From positions 558,001 through 622,000 of the forward strand of contig NZ_JAGPNL010000003.1 in NCBI RefSeq assembly GCF_018069565.1: a DNA stretch of 64,000 bases, in the 5' to 3' direction. Source of the DNA: Streptomyces tagetis. GTDB taxonomy: Bacteria; Actinomycetota; Actinomycetes; Streptomycetales; Streptomycetaceae. A program made the translations under genes and the position numbers. The notes beneath the pieces were generated by a model. That model had not been told where the DNA came from. It made no database searches and saw nothing but the letters and a program-made list of their open reading frames with translations. The stretch's first letter is position 1. Each line of letters begins with the position of its first letter. Positions 1-8,008 of this stretch are shown here, in pieces.

Positions 1-1
1 C

Positions 2-1324
2 GTCCAGTTCGGCGGGGCCTCCGTGGACCCGAAGACGGGTGCCATCGTCGCCATCTACGGCGGTGAGGACGCGACCAAGCACTTCACCAACAACGCCGAC
101 GTGACCGGTGCCCAGGTCGGTTCGACCTTCAAGCCGTACGTGCTTGCCGCGGCGATGAAGTGGGGGGTGCGGGACCCCGACCTCGGTGAGACCCAGGCTC
201 AGGACGAGCGCACCGTCGTCTCCCCGAAGAGCCTCTACAGCGGCCAGAACCTCCTCAAGATCAAGAACTACGACGGCACGATCTGGAAGAACGAGAAGGA
301 CGAGCAGTGGCGCCAGGTCAACGACGGCGACCAGTCGCTCGGTGAGGCGCCGGACTACAAGATCGACCTCCGCGAGGCCATGCGGGAGTCCGTGAACTCC
401 GCCTTCGTGCAGCTCGGCATGGATGTCGGCCTCGACAAGGTCAAGGAGGCCGCCATCGACTCGGGCCTCCTGAAGGGCAGCCTGACGGGCACGAACTACC
501 CGTCCTTCTCCATCGGCATCTCGGACCCCAGCGCGATCCGCATGGCGGGCTCCTACGCCACCTTCGCGGCCAGCGGCAAGCAGCGTGAGCCGTTCTCCGT
601 CACCAAGGTGGTGAAGAAGGGCGAGACGATCTTCACGCACAAGTCCACGAGCAAGGACGCCTTCACCGCCAAGGTCGCGGACAACGTCACGGACGTGCTG
701 AAGACGGTCGTCGACGAGGGAACCGGCTCCAAGGCCCAGCTCACGGGCCGTGACGTGGCGGGCAAGACGGGTACCACGGACGGCAACAAGTCGGCGTGGT
801 TCGTCGGCTACACCCCGCAGTTGTCGACCGCGATCAGCATGTTCCGCTATCCGGACGACGAGACCATCAAGAACCGCACGTTCCTGGAGATGTTCGGGAC
901 CGGCGGTCAGAAGAAGATCCACGGCGCCTCGTTCCCGTCCGAGATCTGGCACGACTACATGGAGAAGGCGCTCAAGGGCGAGAAGGTGGAGAAGTTCCCG
1001 AAGCCGGAGCCGATCGGCGAGGTCATCAACAACGATCCGCCGCCGAGCCCCTCTCCGACGCCGTCCGAGACGGCGGAGCAGAGCCCGTCGCCCTCGGCGG
1101 AGCCCAGCCCCACGACGCCCAGCCCCACGGCGCCCACGCCGAGCAGCACGTGTGGTGTCTTCAACTGGAACTGTGACGACGGAGAGAACCGGGGCGGTGA
1201 CAACGGCGGCAACGACGTCGGTGGCGCCAATGGAGGAGGCCAGTCACCCTCGCCCACGTCCTCGGAGACAGAGGAAGAGAACCCCACCAGAGGACAGGGT
1301 TTCTTCGCCGGCCCGAACGGCTAG
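2..1324 (+). CDS. Class A penicillin-binding protein, C-terminal part (5' end outside window)
   Basis: This is the transpeptidase half of a bifunctional PBP, which cross-links peptidoglycan on the outer face of the membrane. The reading frame is open from base 2, so the N-terminal membrane anchor and glycosyltransferase domain lie upstream. The three catalytic boxes are present: STFK with the nucleophile serine near base 122, SVN near 388, and KTGTT near 762. After the catalytic domain (about 1020) comes a tail of roughly 100 residues rich in Pro, Ser and Thr, then Gly and Asn, with a short CGVFNWNC segment whose two cysteines could form a disulfide. Such low-complexity tails are usual in Streptomyces class A PBPs and are probably extracytoplasmic. 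The gene ends just before two parS sites and a terminator. The family call is secure; the exact paralogue cannot be named from this part. Confidence 0.93.
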   Translation, partial: VQFGGASVDPKTGAIVAIYGGEDATKHFTNNADVTGAQVGSTFKPYVLAAAMKWGVRDPDLGETQAQDERTVVSPKSLYSGQNLLKIKNYDGTIWKNEKDEQWRQVNDGDQSLGEAPDYKIDLREAMRESVNSAFVQLGMDVGLDKVKEAAIDSGLLKGSLTGTNYPSFSIGISDPSAIRMAGSYATFAASGKQREPFSVTKVVKKGETIFTHKSTSKDAFTAKVADNVTDVLKTVVDEGTGSKAQLTGRDVAGKTGTTDGNKSAWFVGYTPQLSTAISMFRYPDDETIKNRTFLEMFGTGGQKKIHGASFPSEIWHDYMEKALKGEKVEKFPKPEPIGEVINNDPPPSPSPTPSETAEQSPSPSAEPSPTTPSPTAPTPSSTCGVFNWNCDDGENRGGDNGGNDVGGANGGGQSPSPTSSETEEENPTRGQGFFAGPNG

Positions 1325-1346
1325 CCGGCGATCTGTCCCAGATGGG

Positions 1347-1362
1347 TGTTTCACGTGAAACA
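1347..1362. other. parS: parS site (ParB binding), perfect consensus
   Basis: TGTTTCACGTGAAACA is a perfect 16-bp palindrome identical to the canonical bacterial parS. The symmetry extends three bases further on each side (GGG/CCC, 1344-1365). It lies between the PBP stop codon and that gene's terminator. Confidence 0.93.
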
Positions 1363-1368
1363 CCCGGA

Positions 1369-1384
1369 GGTTCCACGTGAAACA
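1369..1384. other. parS: parS site, two mismatches
   Basis: GGTTCCACGTGAAACA differs from consensus at positions 1 and 5. It starts only 22 bp after the start of the perfect site at 1347, so the two could load ParB cooperatively. Its right end abuts the terminator stem at 1385. Confidence 0.8.
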
Positions 1385-1416
1385 GGGGCCGCCGCACTCG
1401 CGGGTGCGGCGGCCCC
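1385..1416. terminator. Rho-independent-type terminator after the PBP gene
   Basis: A perfect 13-bp stem (GGGGCCGCCGCAC pairing with GTGCGGCGGCCCC) has a 6-nt loop and sits 60 bp past the PBP stop. There is no long U tract, which is normal for Streptomyces terminators. Confidence 0.75.
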
Positions 1417-1452
1417 CACTTGTTCCCGGACGTATACGGCAGGATGTGCCCC

Positions 1453-2955
1453 ATGCCCAGTGCAGAAGCGACGCCAGTGAAGGCGCAGCAGCCCGAACCG
1501 GTCCAGCCGACCAGGGACGACGCGGTAGCGGCGGCCGGCAGTGAGCTGATCGGCGGCCCGCTCGGCCGGCGTGTCCTGCCGGCAACGACCTGGTGGACCC
1601 CGGTGCGGGTGATCGCGCTCGTGGCGATCGGCATGTTCGCCCTCGGGCTGGTCCAGAAGGCTCCCTGCTACAACGGGGCGTGGTTCTTCGGAGCCAGCTC
1701 CCAGTACACGCACGCCTGCTACTCGGACATCCCGCACCTGTACCAGGGGCGGGGCTTCATCGACGGCCTCGTGCCCTACTTCGACAAGCTCCCCGGCGAC
1801 ATGGAGTACCTCGAATACCCGGTGCTGACCGGCCTCTTCATGGAGGCGGCGTCCTGGCTCACCCCGGGCGGCGGGACCGTCCAGGCCCAGGAACAGTGGT
1901 ACTGGATGGTCAACGCCGGAATGCTCATGATCTGCGCGATCGTCATCGCCGTCTGCGTGACCCGTACGCACGCCCGGCGCTCCTGGGACGGCCTGCTGAT
2001 CGCTCTCGCGCCCGCGCTCGCGCTCACGGCGACGATCAACTGGGACCTGCTGGCGGTGGCCCTGACGGCCGCCGCGATCCTGATGTGGTCGCGGAGCCGT
2101 CCGCTGGCCTTCGGCGTCCTCCTGGGGCTGGCCACGGCCGCCAAGCTCTACCCGTTCCTGATCCTCGGCCCCCTGCTCGTCCTGTGCTGGCGAGCGGGCC
2201 GGTGGCGGGCGTTCGGGGCGGCCCTGGGCGGTGCCGCCGGCTCCTGGCTCCTGGTGAACCTGCCGGTGATGCTCTTCGCCTTCGACGGCTGGTCGAAGTT
2301 CTACACCTTCAGCCAGGAACGCGGCGTCGACTTCGGCTCCTTCTGGCTGATCCTGGTCCAGAACTCCGACAACCCGCCCGGCACCGAGACGGTCAACACG
2401 CTGGCCACGCTCCTGATGCTGCTGTGCTGCGGCGGCATCGCGGCGCTCACGCTGACCGCCCCGCGCCGGCCGCGGTTCGCCCAGCTCGCCTTCCTGATCG
2501 TCGCCGCCTTCATCCTCACCAACAAGGTCTACTCGCCGCAGTACGTCCTGTGGCTGGTGCCGCTGGCGGTGCTCGCCCGGCCGAAGTGGCGGGACTTCCT
2601 GATCTGGCAGGCGTGCGAGGTGGTCTACTTCCTCGGCATCTGGATGTACCTCGCGTACACGACCAGCGGGGACGCCCACAAGGGCCTGCCGACAGACGGC
2701 TACCACTGGGCCATCGCCGTGCACCTGGTGGGCACGCTCTTCCTGTGCGTGATGGTGGTGCGCGACATCCTGTGGCCGGACCGCGACCCGGTCCGCCGCA
2801 ACGGCGACGACGACCCCTCGGGCGGCGTGCTCGACGGCGCGGAGGACGTCTTCGCCATCGGCCCCGCGGCACGCCCCGCGACGGGGACGGCGCACTTCGA
2901 GGGGGCGCGGGTGCGCTGGGGCACCGTCGGACGGCAGGTCGGCGGCTCGCTCTGA
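1453..2955 (+). CDS. Glycosyltransferase family 87-type integral membrane protein
   Basis: This is a polytopic membrane protein of about 500 residues with roughly ten hydrophobic segments, beginning near residue 40 (VRVIALVAIGMFALGLV). Family 87 enzymes use polyprenyl-phosphate sugars to glycosylate acceptors outside the membrane. The first extracytoplasmic loop holds the acidic stretch GDMEYLEYP, in the place where such GT-C enzymes keep their catalytic carboxylates. The C-terminal 60 residues are hydrophilic. The start at 1453 is preceded by AGGA 8 nt upstream; ATG 1444 is also in frame. It sits between a PBP and a peptidoglycan-branching gene, suggesting a cell-envelope substrate, but donor and acceptor cannot be read from the sequence. 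Confidence 0.8.
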   Translation: MPSAEATPVKAQQPEPVQPTRDDAVAAAGSELIGGPLGRRVLPATTWWTPVRVIALVAIGMFALGLVQKAPCYNGAWFFGASSQYTHACYSDIPHLYQGRGFIDGLVPYFDKLPGDMEYLEYPVLTGLFMEAASWLTPGGGTVQAQEQWYWMVNAGMLMICAIVIAVCVTRTHARRSWDGLLIALAPALALTATINWDLLAVALTAAAILMWSRSRPLAFGVLLGLATAAKLYPFLILGPLLVLCWRAGRWRAFGAALGGAAGSWLLVNLPVMLFAFDGWSKFYTFSQERGVDFGSFWLILVQNSDNPPGTETVNTLATLLMLLCCGGIAALTLTAPRRPRFAQLAFLIVAAFILTNKVYSPQYVLWLVPLAVLARPKWRDFLIWQACEVVYFLGIWMYLAYTTSGDAHKGLPTDGYHWAIAVHLVGTLFLCVMVVRDILWPDRDPVRRNGDDDPSGGVLDGAEDVFAIGPAARPATGTAHFEGARVRWGTVGRQVGGSL

Positions 2956-2990
2956 GGCCATGGTGCCCGGCGGCCCCGCGGGTGCCCCGA

Positions 2991-3039
2991 GGCAGCGAGA
3001 GGGCCGTACACGAACCTCGTGTACGGCCCTCTCGCTGCC
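2991..3039. terminator. Bidirectional terminator between convergent genes
   Basis: A perfect 23-bp stem (2991-3013 pairing with 3017-3039) closes on the 3-nt loop ACC. It lies 36 bp after the glycosyltransferase stop and 37 bp from the stop of the converging racemase-like gene, so it can serve both. It is the longest perfect stem I found in the window. Confidence 0.88.
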
Positions 3040-3076
3040 CTGGACCGGCGGGGAGGCCCGGAAGTCTCCCCGGTCC

Positions 3077-4108
3077 TCAGCGGTCGACGATACGGTCGAA
3101 CTGCGTGGTGGTGTGCCGCAGATGGGCGACCAGCTCGTCCCCGACCTGCGGCTCCGGGGCGTCCGTGGGCACGAAGAGGATCGAGACCTGCATGTGCGGG
3201 GGCTCCGCGAACCAGCGCTGCTTGCCGCCCCAGACGAACGGCGCCAGGTTGCGGTTGACCGTGGCCAGCCCGGCCCTGGCGACCCCCTTGGCCCGCGGCA
3301 TGACGCCGTGCAGGGCCTTCGGCGCCTCCAGTCCCACTCCATGGGACGTCCCGCCCGCCACGACCACCAGGAAGCCGTCGGAGGCCGCCTTCTGCTGCCG
3401 GTAGCCGAAGCGCTCGCCCTTGGCCACCCGCGTGACGTCCAGGACCGCCCCGCGGTACTCCGTGGCCTCGTGGTCACCGAGCCAGAGCCGCGTGCCGATC
3501 CGGGCACGGAAGTGGGTCTGCGGGAACTGCTGCTGGAGCCGGACGAGTTCGTCCGCCTTGAGGTGGCTGACGAACATCGTGTGCAGCGGCAGCCGGGCCG
3601 CGCGCAGCCGGTCCATCCAGCCGATGACCTCCTCGACGGCGTCGGAGCCGTCGGTGCGGTCCAGCGGCAGATGGATGGCGAAGCCCTCCAGCCGGACGTT
3701 CTCTATGGCGGCGTGCAACTGCGGCAGATCCTGCTCGCCGACCCCGTGCCGCTTCATCGAGGACATCACCTCGATGACGACCCGCGCGCCCACCAGACCG
3801 TAGACGCCGTCGACGGACGACACCGACCGGACGACCCGGTCGGGCAGCGGAACAGGCTCCTCACCGCGCCGGTACGGCGTCAGCACGAGCAGATCGCCGC
3901 TGAAGAAGTCCTTGATCCGGGCGGCCTCGTACGTCGTGCCCACGGCGAGGATGTCGGAGCCCAGCCGTGTGGCCTCCTCCGCCAGCCGCTCGTGCCCGAA
4001 GCCGTAGCCGTTGCCCTTGCAGACCGGGACGACTCCGGGGAACTGCTCCTGTACGTGCTTGTGATGCGCCCGCCAGCGCGCGGTGTCGACGTAGAGCGTG
4101 AGCGCCAT
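3077..4108 (-). CDS. Alanine racemase-like PLP enzyme (fold III) next to femX
   Basis: The 343-residue protein resembles the Alr family. CKGNGYGFG near residue 30 matches the VVKANAYGHG box, with the lysine that would bind PLP. A second conserved region, GERFGYR near residue 220, matches the place of the catalytic tyrosine. The protein is shorter and more divergent than housekeeping alanine racemases (about 370-390 residues), so its substrate is uncertain. It lies 125 bp downstream of femX on the same strand, which I believe is a conserved arrangement in Streptomyces, and may act on an amino acid used in peptidoglycan branching. This is inference; it could also be a diverged D-amino-acid or cofactor-binding protein. 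Confidence 0.75.
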   Translation of the reverse strand: MALTLYVDTARWRAHHKHVQEQFPGVVPVCKGNGYGFGHERLAEEATRLGSDILAVGTTYEAARIKDFFSGDLLVLTPYRRGEEPVPLPDRVVRSVSSVDGVYGLVGARVVIEVMSSMKRHGVGEQDLPQLHAAIENVRLEGFAIHLPLDRTDGSDAVEEVIGWMDRLRAARLPLHTMFVSHLKADELVRLQQQFPQTHFRARIGTRLWLGDHEATEYRGAVLDVTRVAKGERFGYRQQKAASDGFLVVVAGGTSHGVGLEAPKALHGVMPRAKGVARAGLATVNRNLAPFVWGGKQRWFAEPPHMQVSILFVPTDAPEPQVGDELVAHLRHTTTQFDRIVDR

Positions 4109-4233
4109 GGCCGGACCTGGGACCTTTCTCGTGGCTGTGGTGTGGTGTCAGAACGGGGACGTCCTGAAAGGGGCCTCGGGCCTGCCGGGGACTCGAGGGC
4201 CGTCAACGACGCTACTGGAGTCCGGCCCGCGGG

Positions 4234-5355
4234 TCAGCGGCGCGACATGTAGATGTCGAGCGCCTTGTGCAGCAGCTTGTTGAGCGGGAAGTCCCATTCA
4301 CCGAGGTACTCGGCCGCCTGCCCGCCCGTGCCGACCTTGAACTGGATCAGGCCGAAGAGGTGGTCGCTCTCGTCCAGGGAGTCGGAGATGCCGCGCAGGT
4401 CGTACACGGTGGCGCCGAGCGCGTAGGAGTCGCGCAGCATCGCCCACTGCATCGCGTTCGAGGGGCGTACCTCACGGCCGATGTTGTCCGAGGCGCCGTA
4501 GGAGTACCAGACGTGGCCGCCGACCACCAGCATCGTCGCGGCCGACAGGTTCACGCCGTTGTGCCGCGCGAAGTACAGCCGCATCCGGTTGGGGTCCTCG
4601 GCGTTGAGCGCCGTCCACATGCGCTGGAAGTACGAGAGCGGACGGGGCCGGAAGCGGTCGCGCACGGCCGTGATCTCGTACAGGCGCTGCCATTCCTCAA
4701 GATCCTGGTAGCTGCCCTGGACCACTTCGACGCCGGCCTTCTCGGCCTTCTTGATGTTGCGGCGCCAGAGCTGGTTGAAGTTCTTGTGCACCTCCTCCAG
4801 GGACCGGTTGGCCAGTGGCACCTGGAAGATGTAGCGGGGCTGCACATCGCCGAAGCCGGCGCCGCCGTCCTCGCCCTGCTGCCAGCCCATGCGGCGCAGC
4901 TTGTCGGCCACCTCGAAGGCGCGCGGCTCGATGTGGTCGGCCTCGACGTCGCGCAGGCGCTTGACGTCCGGGTCCTGGATGCCCTTCTTGATGGACGTGG
5001 CGTCCCAGCGCCGGATGACCACCGGCGGGCCCATCTTCACCGAGAAGGCGCCCTGCTGCTTGAGGTGAGCCAGCATCGGCTCCAGCCACTCCTGGAGGTT
5101 CGGTGCGAACCAGTTGATGACCGGGCCCTCGGGGAGGTAGGCGAGGTAGCGCTTGATCTTGGGAAGCTGCCGGTAGAGGACGAGGCCCGCGCCCACCATC
5201 TCGCCGGTCCGGTCGTCGAACCAGCCGAGGTTCTCCGAACGCCATTCCGCCTTTACGTCTGCCCATGCCGGGACCTGCATGTGACTCGCCGCCGGCAGGC
5301 TCTGGATGTACGCCAGATGCTGCTCGCGGCTGATGGTCCTCAGGGTCAGGGTCAT
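4234..5355 (-). CDS. femX: FemX, lipid II branching aminoacyltransferase
   Basis: This is a FemABX (peptidoglycan bridge) protein of 373 residues built of two GNAT-like folds. Such enzymes use aminoacyl-tRNA to add the interpeptide residue to lipid II. In S. coelicolor the orthologue at this locus (FemX, SCO3904 as I remember) adds the branch glycine to normal precursors, while VanK does so for D-Lac precursors. Typical family features are the N-terminal YIQSLP and WADVKAEW region, a central basic helical arm ([20 protein letters not shown], about residues 189-208), and the C-terminal [20 protein letters not shown] and YDLRGI stretches. It is expected to be cytoplasmic and essential. It begins a minus-strand pair with the racemase-like gene downstream. 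Confidence 0.9.
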   Translation of the reverse strand: MTLTLRTISREQHLAYIQSLPAASHMQVPAWADVKAEWRSENLGWFDDRTGEMVGAGLVLYRQLPKIKRYLAYLPEGPVINWFAPNLQEWLEPMLAHLKQQGAFSVKMGPPVVIRRWDATSIKKGIQDPDVKRLRDVEADHIEPRAFEVADKLRRMGWQQGEDGGAGFGDVQPRYIFQVPLANRSLEEVHKNFNQLWRRNIKKAEKAGVEVVQGSYQDLEEWQRLYEITAVRDRFRPRPLSYFQRMWTALNAEDPNRMRLYFARHNGVNLSAATMLVVGGHVWYSYGASDNIGREVRPSNAMQWAMLRDSYALGATVYDLRGISDSLDESDHLFGLIQFKVGTGGQAAEYLGEWDFPLNKLLHKALDIYMSRR

Positions 5356-5490
5356 TCGGGGCGCTCCTCGGGCTGGTGTGTCCCCCTGGGTACAGGGGCT
5401 CCGGCTCTCGCGCGAAGCCTACTGCGCCCTGTGAGCGCCCCGTTCGGCGTACGGGGGGAAGGGGGCCCGCCGCGTGGGCGGGGCCGTGGA

Positions 5491-5820
5491 TCAGCCTCCG
5501 CTGAACCCGCCGAAGGAACCGAAGAGCCCGCCGTGGGCCATCCCGAAGTAGAGCCCGATCGCGGAGGCGCCGAGCGCCAGGACGAGGCCGAAGCGCTCAC
5601 GTGTCGTCACCGAGATGAACTGTCCGTACCCGGCGGTCAGCACACCCGCGAGTCCGGCCCAGGAGGCCACCAGATGCAGCCCCGTGAAGCCGGCCGTGAT
5701 GAGGGAGAGCACCCCGAGCACCAGGGCCACGGCCATGAGCGTGTCCTGGAGCGGGTGGGGCTTGCCGTCGGTGGCCAGCAAGCCGGTCCTGGGTTTGGCG
5801 GGTCGCGTGATCTGTGCCAT
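5491..5820 (-). CDS. Small integral membrane protein, unknown function
   Basis: The 109-residue protein has a basic, Pro-rich N-terminus ([13 protein letters not shown]) followed by three hydrophobic helices at about residues 26-46, 50-68 and 76-100. It ends in a Gly/Phe-rich tail ([10 protein letters not shown]). The start at 5820 is supported by a strong GGAGG 6 nt upstream; an upstream in-frame start at 5859 lacks this support. I recognise no enzyme motif. It is divergent from the rpsF operon and shares the intergenic region with it. Confidence 0.8.
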   Translation of the reverse strand: MAQITRPAKPRTGLLATDGKPHPLQDTLMAVALVLGVLSLITAGFTGLHLVASWAGLAGVLTAGYGQFISVTTRERFGLVLALGASAIGLYFGMAHGGLFGSFGGFSGG

Positions 5821-5900
5821 GGGGAACCTCCAGCCGATGGCGGTATGACTTCGCCCCACACTTCCGGTGTGTTACAGATTGCGTCCCCGCCCAGGCCGAT

Positions 5901-5930
5901 TTCAACCGTGAGGCGATGGCCGGGTACTCT
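5901..5930 (+). promoter_or_regulatory. Candidate promoter of the rpsF operon
   Basis: TTCAAC (5901-5906) and TACTCT (5925-5930) are spaced by 18 bp, a fair match to the Streptomyces housekeeping (HrdB-type) promoter. It would give a leader of about 170 nt before rpsF. The leader contains a small CCACGG/CCGTGG hairpin at 6063-6079, which could take part in S6:S18 autoregulation, but I cannot show the diagnostic motif. Confidence 0.35.
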
Positions 5931-6108
5931 GTACCGTCCGCACCGGTGTATGCCGTCGGCCGTTCCGGCCGGGGCCGGGCCGCTCCCTCGGGAGAGGCCC
6001 GATTGTCAGTGGGCTCTGGTTCACTCGATGACATCGGTGCCACACGCATCGCAACCCTCCTGCCACGGAACGACCGTGGCCGCTGAGTCCGAAGGAGGTG
6101 GGTTCCAC

Positions 6109-6399
6109 ATGCGTCACTACGAGGTGATGGTCATCCTCGACCCCGATCTCGAGGAGCGTTCTGTCTCCCCGCTGATCGAGAACTTCCTCTCCGTCGTCCG
6201 TGACGGCGGCGGAAAGGTCGAGAAGGTCGACACCTGGGGCCGTCGTCGTCTCTCGTACGAGATCAAGAAGAAGCCCGAGGGCATCTACTCGGTCATCGAC
6301 CTGCAGGCCGAGCCTGTGGTCGTCAAGGAGCTCGACCGCCAGATGAACCTGAACGAGTCGGTCCTCCGGACCAAGGTCCTTCGTCCCGAGAACCACTGA
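6109..6399 (+). CDS. rpsF: 30S ribosomal protein S6
   Basis: This is a full-length 96-residue S6 starting [16 protein letters not shown], with the usual alpha/beta ferredoxin-like pattern and the [16 protein letters not shown] core. S6 binds S18 on the platform of the small subunit. The start at 6109 follows a strong GGAGGTGG. It is the first gene of rpsF-ssb-rpsR-rplI. The Gly/Glu-rich C-terminal extension seen in some S6 proteins is absent. Confidence 0.97.
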   Translation: MRHYEVMVILDPDLEERSVSPLIENFLSVVRDGGGKVEKVDTWGRRRLSYEIKKKPEGIYSVIDLQAEPVVVKELDRQMNLNESVLRTKVLRPENH

Positions 6400-6475
6400 G
6401 CCCATCCGCTCAGTCGGTCCCGGGATCGAGTAGCAGCACCAGCAGCCAGCAGCAAACCCGCCGAGAGGTTCCCCC

Positions 6476-7063
6476 ATGGCAGGCGAGACCGTCATCACGG
6501 TCGTCGGCAATCTTGTCGACGACCCCGAGCTGCGCTTCACCCCGTCCGGTGCGGCCGTCGCGAAGTTCCGTGTCGCGTCCACGCCCCGCACCTTCGACCG
6601 CCAGACCAACGAGTGGAAGGACGGCGAGAGCCTCTTCCTGACCTGCTCGGTCTGGCGTCAGGCGGCGGAGAACGTCGCCGAGTCGCTCCAGCGAGGCATG
6701 CGCGTCATCGTGCAGGGCCGGCTGAAGCAGCGGTCCTACGAGGACCGTGAGGGCGTCAAGCGCACGGTCTACGAGCTGGACGTCGACGAGGTCGGCGCCA
6801 GCCTGCGCAGTGCCACGGCCAAGGTCACCAAGACCTCGGGCCGCGGTGCCCAGGGTGGCGGCGGCTACGGAGGCGGCGGCGGCCAGGGTGGTGGCGGCGG
6901 CTGGGGCGGTGGCCCCGGCGGCGGTCAGCAGCAGGGCGGCGGCGCTCCGTCCGACGACCCGTGGGCGACCGGCGCTCCCGCCGGCGGCCAGCAGGGCGGC
7001 GGCGGTGGCTGGGGCGGTGGCTCCGGCGGCGGTGGCGGCTACTCGGACGAGCCCCCCTTCTGA
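6476..7063 (+). CDS. ssb: Single-stranded DNA-binding protein (SsbA type)
   Basis: The 195-residue protein has an N-terminal OB fold of about 110 residues ([36 protein letters not shown]). A long Gly/Gln/Trp-rich linker (about residues 122-185) follows, ending in the acidic tip SDEPPF, which recruits partners such as DnaG, RecO and helicases. It coats ssDNA in replication and repair. Its place in the S6-S18-L9 operon is the usual one and marks it as the essential housekeeping SSB rather than the sporulation paralogue SsbB. The start at ATG 6476 fits the family. Confidence 0.97.
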   Translation: MAGETVITVVGNLVDDPELRFTPSGAAVAKFRVASTPRTFDRQTNEWKDGESLFLTCSVWRQAAENVAESLQRGMRVIVQGRLKQRSYEDREGVKRTVYELDVDEVGASLRSATAKVTKTSGRGAQGGGGYGGGGGQGGGGGWGGGPGGGQQQGGGAPSDDPWATGAPAGGQQGGGGGWGGGSGGGGGYSDEPPF

Positions 7064-7142
7064 GGCCGGACCGGGCCGCGAGGCTCGGCCGGGCCGAAGG
7101 ACGGGCCGTACCCACACTTCTTGATCACACAGGAGAATCACC

Positions 7143-7379
7143 ATGGCGAAGCCGCCTGTGCGCAAGCCGAAGAAGAAGGTCTGCGCATTCTGCAAGGACA
7201 AGGTCACGTACGTGGACTACAAGGACACGAACATGCTGCGGAAGTTCATTTCCGACCGCGGCAAGATCCGTGCCCGCCGCGTGACCGGCAACTGCACGCA
7301 GCACCAGCGTGACGTCGCCACGGCCGTCAAGAACAGCCGTGAGATGGCGCTGCTGCCCTACACCTCCACCGCGCGATAA
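7143..7379 (+). CDS. rpsR: 30S ribosomal protein S18, zinc-binding (C+) form
   Basis: The 78-residue protein has the pattern VCAFCKDK near residues 13-20 and NCTQHQR near residues 50-56, so it carries the Cys/His zinc-ribbon ligands of the C+ S18 type. Streptomyces also encode cysteine-free paralogues under the zinc repressor Zur; this copy is the zinc-replete one. It lies 79 bp after ssb and 18 bp before rplI, with AGGAG 9 nt upstream of the ATG. Confidence 0.96.
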   Translation: MAKPPVRKPKKKVCAFCKDKVTYVDYKDTNMLRKFISDRGKIRARRVTGNCTQHQRDVATAVKNSREMALLPYTSTAR

Positions 7380-7397
7380 GGGAAGGGTGACCGACTC

Positions 7398-7844
7398 ATG
7401 AAGATCATCCTCACCCACGAGGTCTCCGGCCTCGGTGCCGCGGGCGACGTCGTCGACGTCAAGGACGGTTACGCTCGCAACTACCTGGTGCCGCGGAAGC
7501 TCGCGATCCGCTGGACCAAGGGTGGCGAGAAGGACGTCGAGCAGATCCGTCGTGCTCGCAAGATCCACGAGATCCAGACCATCGAGCAGGCCAACCAGGT
7601 CAAGGCCCAGCTTGAGGGTGTCAAGGTCCGTCTGGCCGTCCGCTCCGGCGACGCCGGGCGCCTCTTCGGTTCCGTCACCCCGGCCGACGTCGCCTCGGCG
7701 ATCAAGGCCGCCGGCGGTCCCGACGTGGACAAGCGCCGCATCGAGCTGGGTGCGCCGATCAAGACGCTGGGCGCTCACGAGACGTCCGTGCGTCTGCACC
7801 CCGAGGTTGACGCCAAGGTCAGCATCGAGGTCGTCGCCGCCTGA
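7398..7844 (+). CDS. rplI: 50S ribosomal protein L9
   Basis: The 148-residue protein begins [19 protein letters not shown] and has the signature [14 protein letters not shown] long connecting helix and a C-terminal domain containing [13 protein letters not shown] follow. L9 binds 23S rRNA at the base of L1 and limits frameshifting. It is the last gene of the rpsF operon, before the hairpin at 7870-7906. Confidence 0.97.
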   Translation: MKIILTHEVSGLGAAGDVVDVKDGYARNYLVPRKLAIRWTKGGEKDVEQIRRARKIHEIQTIEQANQVKAQLEGVKVRLAVRSGDAGRLFGSVTPADVASAIKAAGGPDVDKRRIELGAPIKTLGAHETSVRLHPEVDAKVSIEVVAA

Positions 7845-7869
7845 GCTTCGCTCACACCGGCGTGATGCC

Positions 7870-7906
7870 ATGGGGCCGCATTCCCCTCACGGGGGTGCGG
7901 CCCCAT
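7870..7906 (+). terminator. Terminator of the rpsF-ssb-rpsR-rplI operon
   Basis: Arms ATGGGGCCGCA (7870-7880) and TGCGGCCCCAT (7896-7906) are perfectly complementary over 11 bp. The stem can be extended by CCCC/GGGG within the loop. TGTTGT follows. It starts 26 bp after the rplI stop. Confidence 0.8.
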
Positions 7907-7955
7907 TGTTGTCCCCCGGGCGGTGGAGAGCCGTCGACGCGGAGATCGGTCGCGG

Positions 7956-7971
7956 CGTTTCACGTGAAACA
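7956..7971. other. parS: parS site, one mismatch
   Basis: CGTTTCACGTGAAACA differs from consensus only at position 1. It lies in the gap between the converging rplI and MATE genes. Confidence 0.9.
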
Positions 7972-8008
7972 TCCGGTTTCCGGTGACGTGATGCCCGGCG
8001 GTCCGTGG

